64,000 nucleotides of DNA from Gordionus sp. m RMFG-2023 (Eukaryota; Nematomorpha; Gordioida; Chordodea; Parachordodidae), in the NCBI RefSeq assembly GCF_954871325.1, contig NC_088775.1, positions 46,353,561 through 46,417,560 of the forward strand, read 5' to 3'. Position 1 is the first letter of the stretch. The number at the start of each line of letters is the position of its first letter. The position numbers were made by a program, and so were the translations under genes. Below, piece after piece: positions 13,601 through 28,600 of the stretch. The notes under the pieces are model-generated. The model was given only the letters and a program-made list of their open reading frames with translations. It was not told where the DNA came from and did no database searches.

Positions 13601-16600
13601 CCTCATATTTAAAAAAATATAATGAAGCAATATGCTTGTGGAATGCTACAGAGTAGATATCAAAGGTAGAAGAGAAGAAATGTTTTATAAAATTTAAATC
13701 TCAAATAATATTGGCAGGTAAGAAATATATCTCACAACAGCGTAACTCTATTTTATTATATAATTTTGAAATTTTACTTATCATTATTCGATTTTTAAAA
13801 ACGACATGATTAAGATTTTAGCTAAAATAATATTATGCAAGTCTGGAGATTTTGCTCATTGGAAAGGTTTGGACCTCTATTTGCCCAAACTTGAGCCGTT
13901 TTTAAAAATCGGCCCGAATGGGGTTTTTTATCAACCCCATTTCTATATATATAGAATTATTTCCAGATATTTTATGATCATCATTAATAATAAGAAACGA
14001 TTATTACATAATTATACAATCTTTCAATAAGATTATAAATATTAAAATTACTTACTTTATTCGTTACATTCTAAAAATGCAACTAGTTACAGTTATTTTT
14101 ATGCAAAATATAACTAACTAGAAAATTTTGGAATTCAATTTTTTAATCTTTTGGACGTAGCCCTTTACAAAAAATTTTAATGAATTCTTTTGATGAAGAT
14201 ACAATTAATTTACTGAAAAAAATTATCAATATAATAATTATCTTTCATAAGAATTTGGGCTTAATAAATTTTTATTGATAGGCTATTTACAAAATTGGTG
14301 TCTAAAGAATGTGCTCGTTTCCCTCCAAAAATATAGTTATCTAGACCGAACAAACGTTCTAGAGGAGAGACTAGTATTGAGTGAGACATTATATTTAATA
14401 AACAATAATTCTAAATTTGGGACCATGAAAACAATGAGTTTCAATTTCAATTCTGATCTTAAAACGGGATATTCAAAAAAATTTATTTTTTGACATCAAA
14501 TTTATTTAACTATATATAAATATTTTAAAAGTAACTTGAAATATAACGAGTTATTTTTATCGTTACAATCCAAAAATAAAACTAGCTACAGTTATTAGTA
14601 TTATTTCAAAAGTAACTAGTTATAATTTCAGAAAATGTAACCGGTAACTATTTAAATATTGCCAATTAATTTAACAACACTACAATGTTGAAAATAATTT
14701 ATCGATATAGAGTACAATGTAAGAGAAATGGTTATGAAAAATTTGTACAAATCTTATAAATAAATCTTATTTCAGTTAAACTTTTATATTTGAGCAGAAT
14801 AATTTGACAATCAATTTTGAATAATTATCCTTAGTTCAATTAATGGGATTATAACTAAATTAAATTCATTGAATTTTAAGCTAAATGATCAAGATTTTTT
14901 AAATTTAATTAAACTTATATATTTGACAAAATAATTTTATTATTTTATATTAAATGCCTTAATAAAATATAAAATGTATTGATTAATCATAAATATATTA
15001 TGCCCATTTTACTAAATGAAATATATTACGTACAAGTTAGATATACTAGTTGTAGATACTGATAAATGATAATTAACTTTATATATTTAAAAAACAATTT
15101 AGTCTCTACCTTATATTATGAATTTTCAACAAAAAAAAAATCATATAAAAATTTCAAAACCCAAAAATGATGAATGTGTTAAGATGACCTGATTAATTTA
15201 TATATATATTTCTTTTTTGTTGTTAACTTAATACTAACCTTGCGGATTCATTTTATAGTATTAACTTAAAAATTTGATTTAAATTAATTTTTCGTTTATA
15301 TAAATTATTATTTTCGTTTTATATAAATTATTATTTTCGTTTTATATAAATTAATTTTTACAAGCTATATATGCATGAAAATTATTGCATTTTTAGTTAA
15401 TTGAATAAATAAAATTTTAAAATACTTTCTTAAATTTGTTTTTCTATCTTTTTTGTAAATTAAAATTTTATTAAAATATAAAGATTAATTTCATATTAAT
15501 TATTTCACATTTCTAAAATAAAATAAATAAATAAGAAAAAAAAATTTTTTTTTTACAATTAATTAAATATGGTGGACGATAAAAAAACCCACTGTTTCTA
15601 ATGATACTATATTATATAAATGCGAATTTCCAAAATATATAGGAAACATTGATACATATTTAACTAAAATTGAACTTATTTTTAAAAATAATAACAGCAC
15701 AGATGACGATAACGCCACGACCTTACCACATAATTTACCAGATGACATATTTTCTAAACTACAATCGATATGCACTGAATCCGATCTCAAGAAATCGTCG
15801 ACACTTATCAACAAACTTAGATTATTACAGCCTGCCAAGATTCGAAACACAAAAATTAGTGAATTCAATGCAGCGATTCAAAAAGAGAGTGAAAGTTTTT
15901 TAGATTGGGGTCACCCGTATTTGTCAGCTCAATATGAACTGCAACTTTATCGGATATGACAGGGTTTTAGAAAAAATAAAGGTATCAAGCTTATCTAAGG
16001 AAATTAAATATAGAATTAAAGATATACTCATTTTAGATGACATTATAAAGATAGGCAAAGAGTTAGACGAAACTGACATTGAAACATCTATAAATAAGAT
16101 TGTTATCAAAGACAACACACACTCTGATCTAAACATTTGGAGGGAGTAAGACAAGATAAGAAAGTTTACGAACAAAAATCAACTAATACTAGATAAGACA
16201 ATACCCAGATGATGCCATATACTGAGAGCAACAGACATTATGATAATAATTACAAACATCAGTTTAGACAACCATGGCAGACTCGACCATATTATGGCAA
16301 CCAAAGATTTAACAACCATCATTTTCCAAGACGAAACTATGACAGATTTCATGATCAAAATAGATGGGAAACTTTTTATATTCCTTTCAATAATCACGAC
16401 ACAATATCTAACAATAATAATAGATCTAATAATAACAATTATGGATATTATAATAATTACAAGCCTTTTAATGATTTAAAATACCACAACAGATTTGACA
16501 ACAGACAACCGTTTCAAAATTTTAGAGGTTATAATAGATCCAAAGTGCATCAACAATTTACGATCGTGACAATAAAAATTACATGACTCATAATGCTAGA

Positions 16601-19600
16601 CATCAAGCGCCTTATTTAAATAAAATCAATATAGTTAATATGGAAGAGATCGAAGGCGACAAAATCATATCAAACAATAAGAAAGATTATAATTTATTAA
16701 ATATTGATATAAATAACGTAGAAAACGAAGTTCAAAATATTAAAGATGATGCATATATGGTGAACATCAAATTAATAACGTCTTAACTTCACTACAAGTA
16801 GATAAGGGTCTACCAAAGTATATGATTGAGAAAACAGGCATAAAAAACATTACGAAGTCAACATACAGTTATCAGGTTACGACGGCAAGACGATACAAGT
16901 GATAGGCACAACGCGAGTGAATGTAGAATACGAAGGGAATTCTCAAATTTTAGATGCATTAATCGTAAACAGTAACAAGATGCCTTTACTAGGAAGATCA
17001 TGGTTAAAATATTTTAAAAATATACTTGAAAGCATAAAGACGATTTGGCGGAGTTGATATCCAATTGCAAGTCAAAATCAAATAATGAACCAGTCATGAA
17101 AACTCAAGTTAGATTACGACTAAAATCAAATGCGAAGCCAAAAATTATACCACCGAGAAGGGTACCTTATTCTAGAATAGATATTATAACTAAAGAATTA
17201 AATTCCTGGCTGGAAAACAAGATCATCGAGCTGGTAAAAGACGTCAGGTGGGCAAGTCCATTCACACCAGTTTTTAAAAATAATGGGAGTCTTAGGCTGT
17301 GCGCCGATTTTAAAGACACAGTTAACCCACCGCTTGAAAATTTCAAATACCCCATACCTAGAATTAACGATTTGATCGCCAAATTAGCTAGAGGCAAAAA
17401 AATCAGCAAAATTGATTTCAAGCAAGCCTTCCTGCAAATTCATTCACAAGGACTCTAGAGATTTGCTTACTATATCCACCCATAAAGGGTACTTCAGGTT
17501 CACGAGACTTCCGTTCGAACTAAAAAAATCTTCAGCCATATTTCAACAGAACAGGTTTTCGAAGATTTAAAAGATGTTATATTCTACATAGACGACTTGT
17601 TAATTACAGGTGATAATGATGAGATACACTTGGAGAACATAAAAAAAGTATTCGAAAAGATCGTCAAATATGGATTAACCCCCAATTTCGACAAAAGTTT
17701 ATTCCTGCAAGATAAAATACCATTTTTGGGACACGACATAGACAAACATGGTATACATCCTAACGATGATAAAATCAAAGCAATTATAGACATGCCGGAA
17801 CCAAAAAATTCAGAAGAACTATCTACTTTTCTTAGGCATGGCGAGCTATTACCGTAAATTTTTAAACAATTTAGCGGATCTGGCAGATCCACTGTATAAA
17901 ATAATCAACAAAGATAAATGGTCTTGGGATACCGAACATCAAGAATGCTATAAAAAATTAAAAACTTTAATCAGTCAACCTCCTACATTGATCTTTTTCA
18001 ATCCTTATTTATCCATATGTATAGCCGCTGATGCGTCTAAACGCGGTTTAGGAGCTATTTTATTTCACATAGAAGGGGACGGCAAAGAAAAGCCGATAGC
18101 GTTTGCCTCAATCCGAAAGAAATTACACTAACATCGAACGCGAGGATTTAGCGATTATTTTTGCAATGAAAAGATTTCAAGAACATCTAATTGGAACAAA
18201 ATTTTCAATCATCACCGATCACAAGCCTTTGATCTACATTTTTTCCAAAGGTTTAGAAGAACTCATCCATGTCGATGAGATTGCAGAAGTGGAACATTGT
18301 GCTTACGACTTCGAAATAAGACATAGAGCGGGTAAACACAACACGGTACCAGATTGTTTGTCCAGATTGCCATTAACACCCTCAGAAGAAGAAATACACA
18401 TTGTGGATGATATAAAAGAAAATAATGATTTATGGGATGTACCAATAAACTTTAAAATGATCGAAAAAGAAACTTCTAACGACAGAGAATTATTGGAAAT
18501 AATAAATGACATTAGAAACGGTGACACGATAAAAAATAAAACGTATAACAATATGGTAATGGAATTATGAATTATGGGAAATTGTCTATTTAAAGAAAAT
18601 AAAATCATCATAGAAAATTTTTAGAAAATCAATACTACAACATTTACACGAAGGACACTTGGGTGCCGGCAAAACCAAACATTTAGCTAAAGAATACCTT
18701 TGGTGGCCTGGAATTAACAAATATATTGATAACATAAAAGAATGCAAATCATGTAACATTTGGGCCGATAATCCCATTAACACAGAGCATCCTTGGATGT
18801 TAACGACGAAGCCATTCGAAAGAATACACATTGACTACGCTGGGCCATTTTTTAACAAATACTGGTTGCTTATAGTAGATGCGTAAAGTAAGTTTCCTAT
18901 AATCACGCCGATGAAATCAATAACCGGGGAATTCACAATAAAAGAATTGATGAAAACAATTAGCTTATTTGGTATTCCAGAACAAATAGTTTCTGATAAT
19001 GGCTCAAACTTTACAAGTCAACTCTTCAAAAAATTTTGTAGAGACCATGATATACATCACTTTCAGACTTCAGCCCATCATCAACAGTCAAATGGGCAAG
19101 TTGAAAGGATGGTAAGAACTTTCAAATCACACATGAAATAGTGTATGGAGCAAAACAATATAGATATCGCTCTTTAAAACTTTTTATTCAACTACAGGAA
19201 CACGCCTAATAGTAAGACTGGTATTCCACCAAGAAAACTTATGTTTAATCATGATATGAGAACTAATTGGGATTTATTAAAGTTTAAAAAAGACAACGAC
19301 ACAATTTTGCTTACAGCTTTACCAAGAACTATGGATATTAGAGAAAAAATTTGGTACAAAAGTTTTGGAGTAAATAAATGGGATGAAGGCGTTATAGTTA
19401 AAAGAAAAAGTAACATGCTATATCAAATTCACACGAAAAATGGCGTATTAAGGAGGCACGTAAACCAACTTAAAAAAAGAGTTACCACTGAACCAAACAT
19501 TCCAAACAACACTTCACCAACGATTACATTATACAAAAGGAGAAATGTCATCGACCAAGATAATGATCGTCTAGCTGACGTTTCGAGGCCGAATAGACAT

Positions 19601-22600
19601 AAAACGTTGCCTGCGCGATATCAAGATTATATCATGAACTTATAAGATTCACATACAAGAAGAACCTGAGTGGAGTTCATTTCTTAAAGGGTGGAATGTT
19701 AAGATGACCTGATTAATTTTTTTATATATATATTTCTTTTTTAACTTAATACTAACCTTTCGGACTCATTTTATAATATTAACTCAATAGTTTGATTTAA
19801 ATTAATTTTTCGTTTATATAAATTGATTTTTACAAGCTATATAAGCATGAAAATATATTGCATTTTAAATAAATAAAATAAAATTTTAAAATACTTTCTT
19901 AATTTTGTTTTTCTCCTTGCCAACTTTAACAGAATGTATATTATTTCCTTCCAAATTCAAGTCAAATTATCCCAGGAACGATTTTAAATGCTTATTGCAA
20001 ATGAAAGAAAATAAGTCAAAATACGTCTCACAATACATAACCAGAATTTAGGTTCCTGTATAAATTTTTCAAACATCATCAAACGTATTGAAGACTGATA
20101 TTCTTATATATTGGGAAAGAAGAAAATTAGAGCAACCCGAACTCTTCAATGAGCAACAATAGCTATTCAGGATTATAATGCATTTTATCCCCATAAAAAA
20201 CAAGATTGGACATCATATAAAGACTCAAATACCCTGTATAAAAAATTAACTAATTTATGTGAGATCCTTCATTAAAGGGTTTTGAACCTGAACCGAACAT
20301 TTAAAAAATTTAATTCCTTAACCTAAACCGATATAATTTTATCTTAGAACCTAAACCGATATAATTTTATCTTCTCAGAACCTAAACCGATATAATTTAT
20401 CATCTTAGAACCTTAACTGTATAATCTTTATATCAAAGGTTCCACTCTTATTGTAAGTTTAAAATTCTCTATATAATATTTAGTTGTTATTAATTATGTT
20501 GTTAAACGGTCCGATTATATATTACGTAAGTCTGTAGATTAGTTTCATAGATAGTAGAAAAGTTTGGACCTCTATTTGCCAAATATTGAGGCTTACATAA
20601 TATTATTTTGGTGTAAATCTTAATCGAGCCATTTAAAAAATCGACTAAACCCGTTAATTGAAATTAGGTAGAAATAAATAATCAGAAATGATTGTCAAAT
20701 TTAATATGTACAAATCCACAAGTTTAACTTTGAAAAAAAAAATTTAAGATTTATTATTTAACATAGATTCCATGATAGATTATTTTAATAGGTTAATAAT
20801 TTACTAAAAATGAATTTAACTCATAAAAAGGAAACCAAACTATTTGAATTTTGCCAACATATTTCCTGGATCTGCTAATTATTAATAAAGAATGCTAGAT
20901 TCAGCCTTATATAATAAGAAATAATATAAAACTTTTACTGAAAGATAAGATAAATGAAAATACATAATAATGGAAAAATATCAATTGAATATCAACAAAT
21001 TTATAATTGCTGTGTGCCAAGAAGATAATAAATTTTAAAAATAATCAAATGAATCCTAAGGTTAACCTCAACTGATGATTTTATCAAACTCTACATATTT
21101 AAGAAGCCACACTGCCACCCAACAGTATCACATCATATCATTTACTTTGACGCAGAAATTATACAAAGAGACATATATTCTCCACTCCACAATATCACCC
21201 TTCATATAAAAATCACCAAAATTATACCCTTACAAAATATTTCATACTTTCTATTATACCCTCAAATATTCAATCAAATAATATCCACTGCTTTATATAT
21301 AATTGCCAAAGAAACTTACTACCCAGATTCCTTTGACTCAATCAGATAATAATGATGAAAATACTTCTTTCAATCATATTAAAGTTTTAAGTTAATTTAT
21401 CTACTATTATATTATTATTTAAAATGAATTTTATTTTTAAACATTATAATTTTTATTTTTAAAATAACAGTTTTGGAAATAGGTCATTCATCTATATATT
21501 TACCCCCCCCCCCTTTTTAAAAAAAATTTTCTTCTAAAATGGGTATGTCAAGCATTTGTAATGCATGCTTGCCATAGAAATATAACCTTGACCCAGGCAA
21601 CTTGTTATAAACATGGGCCTAAGTTAAAACCATGTTAAACTCTGGCATCCCCTCTTCAAATGAAATTTTGAACAACAAAATTGAAACAACCCTCATTGTA
21701 ACTCTAAATTTTTATCCAGATTTTTATGATAAATTTTTAAAATGGGAAAGGCTACAACCTTAGTCCACCTACCTTTTAAAACAAGGTCTTTAATTTCTAA
21801 TTTTTTGAACAACACTTATTATGGAAGTTAATTTAGATTTAAATTTCCTTAAAGCATAGGAAAATCTTTTAACCTTTTCTTAGAAATTCTTAATTAAACC
21901 TACAGATAAAAAAAATTCTTAATAAGATTTTATTTAAAATAGAATTGACCATTTTTATGCCGTAGAAATGGAAAATTATGTACCTGATGTAAGGGCTACT
22001 TCTGGCCAACAAATGTAAAATCTCAAAAAAAGAGACTAAGGGAATGTATGTGGAGCTCTCACATTGGCTCCATCTAATGAATGGCCCCGTTTGCTGAACA
22101 TACTTTCATCCTATTGAAAGAATTACATCCTCAGGTTTTTGCTGAGGATTTCCCACTTCTATAAAATCTAATTCAATCGAAATAGGCAAGGAAGAACTTA
22201 TTAAAAAAGTTTTATCTTTTAATAAAAACTCTGACGGTTTTCGCCCCTCTTATTTTCAATTTTTAATAAACCCTAAAAATCCTATTCAGGATTCATTTGT
22301 AAATTCATTGGTAATACTTAGCTAAAATATAAACAAAGATTTTTCACCAAATCCTTTTTGGTGCAAGATTAATTGCACTATCTAAGCTTGATGATGGGGT
22401 TCAGCCGATTGCAATAGGTTTTTTTAGGAGACTAATAAATAAGATAATCGTTGAGCGCATCAAACATGATTTAAAAATTTTCCAATATCATCTAGGATTT
22501 GGTACTAAAGGGGGATGCGAAATAGCCCTCCACTCTCTTCGTATATATATCAAGGATTCTCCTCCTGACGCAGTAGTCTATAATCTGGATTTTAAAAATG

Positions 22601-25600
22601 CTTTTAATTCTTTATCCAGAAAAGTATTTTAAGTTTATGCAAGATTTATTGAACAGTCACATGGCTGTTGAACCCCTCTCAAATTCGAGGAATATACAAT
22701 CCTTCTAAAAAGGGTATACAACAAGGAGACCCTTTGAACCCTCTCATATTTAGCTTAGGCATACATAACCTAATTCATTCTTTAAAACCCCTTATTACCT
22801 GGATGATGACACCATCTACGGACCTTCTAAAAATATTTTAGCAGCGATAGACTATATAGAGCAGAATCCTCTAAACATAGTTCTTACTCTAAATAAAGCT
22901 AAATCTGAAATATGCTTTTTAAATTCAAATGCCCTTAAAGTCCAGGTGTTTAAAATAATTAACGAAAGTGAAATTTATCTTCTTGGTTCACCTTTAAGCA
23001 GTTTTTTCAACTGTGAGGTGTTCATGGAAAATATTTTTAAAGACTTATTAGGATTCGAAAATATTTTAAAAGTCACACATTTTTTCTTTTAAAAAAATAT
23101 TTATTTTTTACCAAAGATATTACATATTTTTAGATCTTCTTCCTTTTTTTTTAAATAAAGAAATAATTATATGAATTTATTAGATGTATATTAGAAAATA
23201 TATTAAAATATAAATTGGAAGATTTTAACTGGGGTTTCTCATAATTACCCTCGAAAATGGGTTGTTTAGATTTATATCCATTAAATCTTATATCACTTTA
23301 TTCATTTTTGGCATCCTGTTAGATGAACAAAGCCATGATATCTTCTTTTATAACTCCTAAAGATAACCTTTTAAATTCAGCCTTGACAGCTTGGATATCT
23401 TTAGCTCTACCTAAAGCTGTTTTACCCACAGTTATAACACATCAATCAATTTTTGAACCTCTAACTAAAAAAATTTCTAAAATACTCTCATCAAACTACC
23501 CTTTAGAGTATATTCAACTATTACAAAATGCTGACTATATTAGTGGTTATGAATGGCTGGAAGCATTACCAAGTCGTAACCTAGGTAACCACTTATCAGA
23601 TGAACAATTAAGAGTTTTCATAGGCCATCGAATTGGTAACATAGTTCAACCACATACACAGTTGATTCCAAAGTGAGACATGGTCTTAATTGTATATATA
23701 ATCAAGGCAGACAAAGAAACTAAGCAATTAAATCAGTGATTAGCCTTTCTCTTACCAGGGCCCGAATACCAAACATCCGGGAGCCTGTTAATTTATCATT
23801 AGATGATGGCCTAAGACCAGATGGCTTAACTTCTGTGCCTTGATCTTTATGTAAATCCTTAATTTGGGACTTCACATGCGTCTCTTCATTTCCAAAAAAT
23901 TTAAATTCTGACCCGGTTTATATAGCCGAAAAAAAAACAATTAAATATTACAAATTAATAAATTGTATTTTTTTTACAAATCGTTATCTCTTCCCTTGGA
24001 CATATGTCAAGCGGAACTTGAAATTTTTAAAAAATATAAGGGTAAAATAAGAGCCTTTACACTAGTACCTAAAGAATATTATTTTTTAAAACAAAATATA
24101 CAATTTCTTTTAAATACAATAATTCCTGTTTTTAAGGAACTTGTAGTCCCACTCCGTTTTTATAGAATGACTATTTTTATTATAAATTTATCTTTTTTTT
24201 AAAGAATTATTTGTGTATAATTTTAAATATTTTATATTAAAAAAGGGGCTTACTGAGGAAAAGACGAAATATTTTTTGCATATTTACCTTTTTAAAGAAA
24301 GGTTTTCTCTTTTCCCTAACGAGATTTGCTAGTTTGTTAGCTGGATTTAAAGGGTCTTCCTCTTTTTGGGAAGACTGTTGACGGCTTAAAATTGGACGAG
24401 ATATCACGCCGAATTCTTGAGCCATTCCCTCGCTAGAACTTAGAGCCGCGCCTGTGTTTAATATATAATTATGTTTTATAGTAACAATTTGTATAATCAA
24501 ATCAATTAGATAGTACATTATACGAGTAGTATTTTAAGAAATTAATATTATAGCACATTTATTTTCTAAAATCACAATGCAATGGCTAATAAATATAAAA
24601 TCGAAGGTTCCAAAGTATCTTAAATAAAAAAAAATTCTTATATATTGGTCAATCACTTCGTAAGTGATCAGGAAAGAACGATCTTGGAGATGTTCTCTCT
24701 TTTTTCGGGCTAATTTATGATATTTTATTTTAATCATTATTGTTGGAGACTCTACTAATGTTTTTATTAAAAATGAGAAAATCAAATTAATATATAAAAT
24801 TTTAAAATTATAATCAGGGTCCCGAAGTGAACTGATAAACCGTTATAAATATCTGAACCGTAACCAAACCGATATAATTATTTTTTGAAGGAGTAAAAAT
24901 AACAGTTTTAAAAAAAGTTAAATTGGTTTCAACCAAAATAAATAATTTTACATCCTTTTCCTTGTGGTGTATTACATATTTTATTATATCTGCGTCGTTA
25001 TTTATAATTATGATCAACATATTTGTTCAATATCCATAAGACGTATGTATTAATTTTTTCACTATGATTTAAATTGATCCACAATCTACTAACTACTTCA
25101 TTAAGTATTATATCATTCCTATTTTCTATATTTTAGTATGAAAATATCTAAATAACCAATTTTTGATTTAGTTGCATTTATTTAATTAATCTAAAAAATC
25201 ATCAGTTTTTATATATTGGGAATCATTAAAATTTGAATATCCAGAATTATATAAACTTGCTCTTATAGTAATTGCGATTCCTGCAACATAAGTTTCTGTT
25301 GATAGCCTATTCGGGACTAAAATTTGTGTTATCAATATGAATCCACATTAGAACATATATTACTTATAAATTCAAATAATATATTTAAAAAATGAGTTAT
25401 GATTCTTATATATTTTTTTATATATTATTCATAGATACTTATAATATTCATGATTAAAATCATTATAAGATGACTCTGCTTCAATAATAATTATAAAAAA
25501 ATTTATAACTGTAGTCATTTATAAAGCGTTACAATTAGTTGAACCGAACCGAAACTTTATAAATTTTTTCTTAAAAACCATAACCAAACCGTAACCATTT

Positions 25601-28600
25601 TTTACATACTGAACCATAACCACCATTTAAATAAAGGTTCGGGTGTCTCTTGAATTGCAAATAAATTTTATTGGTAATTCCATGTTAAATCAACAAAAAA
25701 AACGAGATTTATGGATGACCATCTCTAATATGGATGACACTTGGCATAATAGTTTTTTATGCTGAATATTTTAGTGAAATCAAAATTTTAAAGCGCTGAA
25801 TTAGATCCAAATATACGTCTTCTAAGTCGAAAATCACCATTGCGTGATTTCAATAAATCTATATTTAGAAAAAAAACTTAAGATAGAGTAACAAATTATA
25901 TATAATTTTATAGCCTTTAAAATTTTACATTGAAAAATATCAAAAAAAATTCTAAGTGTTTTCTTATTTCCCGTAAAATAAAACATTAACATTGTTGAGA
26001 AGATATTTTTTTGGGTGTTGATATTCGCTAGGAATGTTTATTACCTTCATGTTTAACTGTTTAATCAAAATTTTAGATAGGCATTTTGGTTTTTTTAATT
26101 TAATTAAAATTTTTATAAATAAAAAATATGAAATAGATGGCGTTATATTTAAAAATCATTATAAAAATATGCATTATATTGGTACTAAAATAAAAAAATT
26201 AATTGAGTATAACCAATATGATGTATTGGGACTATATGTAAGCAAGCAGTCCATACAGAGATGATTTTAAGATGCTATATTAAAAATAAACATTTTTAAC
26301 TATATATAAACTATGTTAAAAAACATCTCTTATCTTTATCTATTAAGATTAGTGAATATAATTAGGGTAATGTGTGTTGGTCCATTTTTAATTAATGTTG
26401 ATACATTATTAATGTAATCTATTTTGAATGGTGTGTTAATATTGATTTAATTTGAATTAAACATATAAAGTATTTAATTTGAATTGTTAAACATATATGT
26501 GATATATTTGAATTTAAAAGAAATGTTATCATTGTTGAAACATATGATATGATTATTTAAATTAAAGAAATCTTATCATTTTTTAATTTTAAGGATCATG
26601 ATAGGCTAGGATTTTCGTTTATTAAATAATATTTGAATATTTAGAATAGGGATTTTTGTAAGATAATTTTTATTAGTGAGGGATATATATGGTATAAAAG
26701 AAATATAAAGGATATAGGGGAGACCAGGGCTAGTCGGCGCAAGGGGCTTGTCGGTTCAAAGGATTTTATTTTAAATCCAGTAAAGATTAAAATTTGAAAT
26801 TTAATTCTAAAATAGAATTCAATAATATCCATAATTGGGGATGAAAATAATTTATAATATTTAGCTATTTAAATTTTTATCCGTTATGACATGTTTTTGA
26901 CGTAAAAATTACAATATTTTCACTTTATATTATTAGGTTGTATTAAAAAAATAAAAGTTTAATGACAAAATGAACATTATATGAAAGTTAAATATCTATT
27001 TTAATATTTGGGAAAGTTTTAGATTGATTTATAAAGCTTAAATATATGTTAAGATCAAATTAGTAATATTACCACCATTGAGGTTAGTAGAATCGTGGCT
27101 AGTCGGCGCAATCAGTCAATTTTTATTATATTATTATGGTACCCAAATATATATGCAAAATTCAAAATAGTAAAATTTTTATTAAAAAAAGATTATGAAG
27201 AAACTATAAAACTGTATGAAAATAATATCTCATTAAGAAAAATACCATTTATTACAGGTTAAAATATAATATTTTATAAATGTAATATATTAAATAATAA
27301 TTATTATATTATATAAATTTATTAATGTGATTGATTATTTCAATTTTATATCAGAGATAAATAAATAGCTTGCAAACTAAAATCTTCATATACATATTGT
27401 GATAATATATTATATATTGTACAGATAATCATAATATAATATTTTATAAATGTAATATATTAAATAATAATTATTATATAAATTTATTAATGTGATTGAT
27501 TTTTCATAATACATTTCAATTTTAATATAATATCAGACCTATATAAATATCTTGCAAACTAAAATCTACATATACATATTGTGAATATATATTATATATT
27601 GTCACAGATATTATATATATTGCATATATAAATTTTAGCCTGATAGCAAACAAATATAATATATATATTTTTTTTTAATTGACAATATAATATGATTCAA
27701 ATTAATACATTTTATTAGATACGAACATTTTAGCATATAAATTTTAGCCTGATAATAATATCAATATATTTAAAATGAATTATATCTAACAAACAAATAT
27801 TTTATATATCTATTTTAATTGACAATATAACATGATTCAAATTAATTCATTTTATTGAACATAAACATTTTAGTTATCAGATTATATTTAGCCTGATAAT
27901 AAAATCAAATGATGTTATATATTTAAATATAGAATTAGATAAATTTTGAGTAAATTTATTATTAATAAATATAAACATATAAAAGATGTGTGTATTATAT
28001 GTAAACAGGATTATAAGTTTTCATAATTTTGAAGATTGGTTTCAATGTAGTAGTTCTCTGTCAAAAAAGATTGTTATTTTATTTGTTATAATTATAAATA
28101 GAATATTATATAAATAAAGTATCATAGTTATATTTTAAAATCTGCGAAAAATTTTTTTTGTCCCATAAGAAGCCTAATAAACCACTTGATTCGACTAGCC
28201 CCATCGATGATCCGACTAACCACGGGTTCGGGGCTACTAGGTTCAAAAAATGACTTTTACTAAAACCTTTCTATAATTATTAAATATTTAAAAAATATAA
28301 CAGTATATATTTATAGGTATATGTTTAAGGTATCTATTGGTATTTTGTAAGATCTTATATGATCATTATTTTCGGAGCTATGATGATTTTGACAAAAAAT
28401 TGCGCCGACTAGCCCTGGTCTCCCCTATATGGGATAAAAGATATATATGTGGATTATAATAATTGTTGCTAAAAATTGAATATATTTTAATTGTTACGTA
28501 GTTAACATTAAAAAAAATTTTTTTGAATGAATTTTAACCCTATTGTGGGAAAAATGGAATATAGAAATAATTTTTGAATGAATTAACCCTATTATGAGGG

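Larger units (their letters stand above)
11244..14682. mobile_element. Probable old hAT frame (TAGTG...CACTA) holding other elements
   Basis: The left end reads TAGTGTTATTAGAGGTTAC and the right end is the complement of TAGTGTTGTTAAATTAATTG. Both are followed inward by repeated AACTAGTTA motifs, as in the better preserved element at 46401-49001. The 8-bp flanks GTATGTTG and CAATGTTG agree at six positions. Inside are GGGCC-type MITE fragments, a piggyBac fossil and a MITE piece. No hAT transposase was recognised. Confidence 0.55.
15177..19931 (+). mobile_element. Ty3/gypsy LTR retrotransposon, broken
   Basis: A 4.76-kb element with LTRs at 15177 to about 15460 and at 19697-19931, both starting TGTTAAGATGACC. 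A 5-bp target duplication, GAATG, lies at 15172-15176 and 19932-19936. Parts in order on the plus strand are gag-like sequence (about 15570-16590, Asn/Arg-rich end), protease (about 16800-17040), reverse transcriptase (17045-17860), RNase H (about 17970-18370) and integrase with its zinc-binding N-terminus (about 18620-19500). A purine tract, AAAGGGTGGAA, precedes the 3' LTR. No envelope gene is seen. It is broken in roughly six to ten places. LTR divergence suggests moderate age, younger than the gypsy pieces at 7380-9800. Confidence 0.93.

Noticed and set aside
13806-14493. Two plus-strand ORFs near 14 kb
   Set aside because: They run through a MITE fragment and subterminal hAT repeats and show no protein family.
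15563-16479. Minus-strand and alternate-frame ORFs across the gypsy gag region
   Set aside because: They are shadows of the plus-strand element and of Asn-rich low-complexity sequence.
19937-20260. Gag-like reading after the 3' LTR
   Set aside because: A few residues recall retroelement gag, but the similarity is too weak and no neighbouring parts support it.
26034-26264. 76-codon frame as a possible small gene
   Set aside because: No domain, no splice or neighbour context, and composition typical of chance frames in AT-rich DNA.
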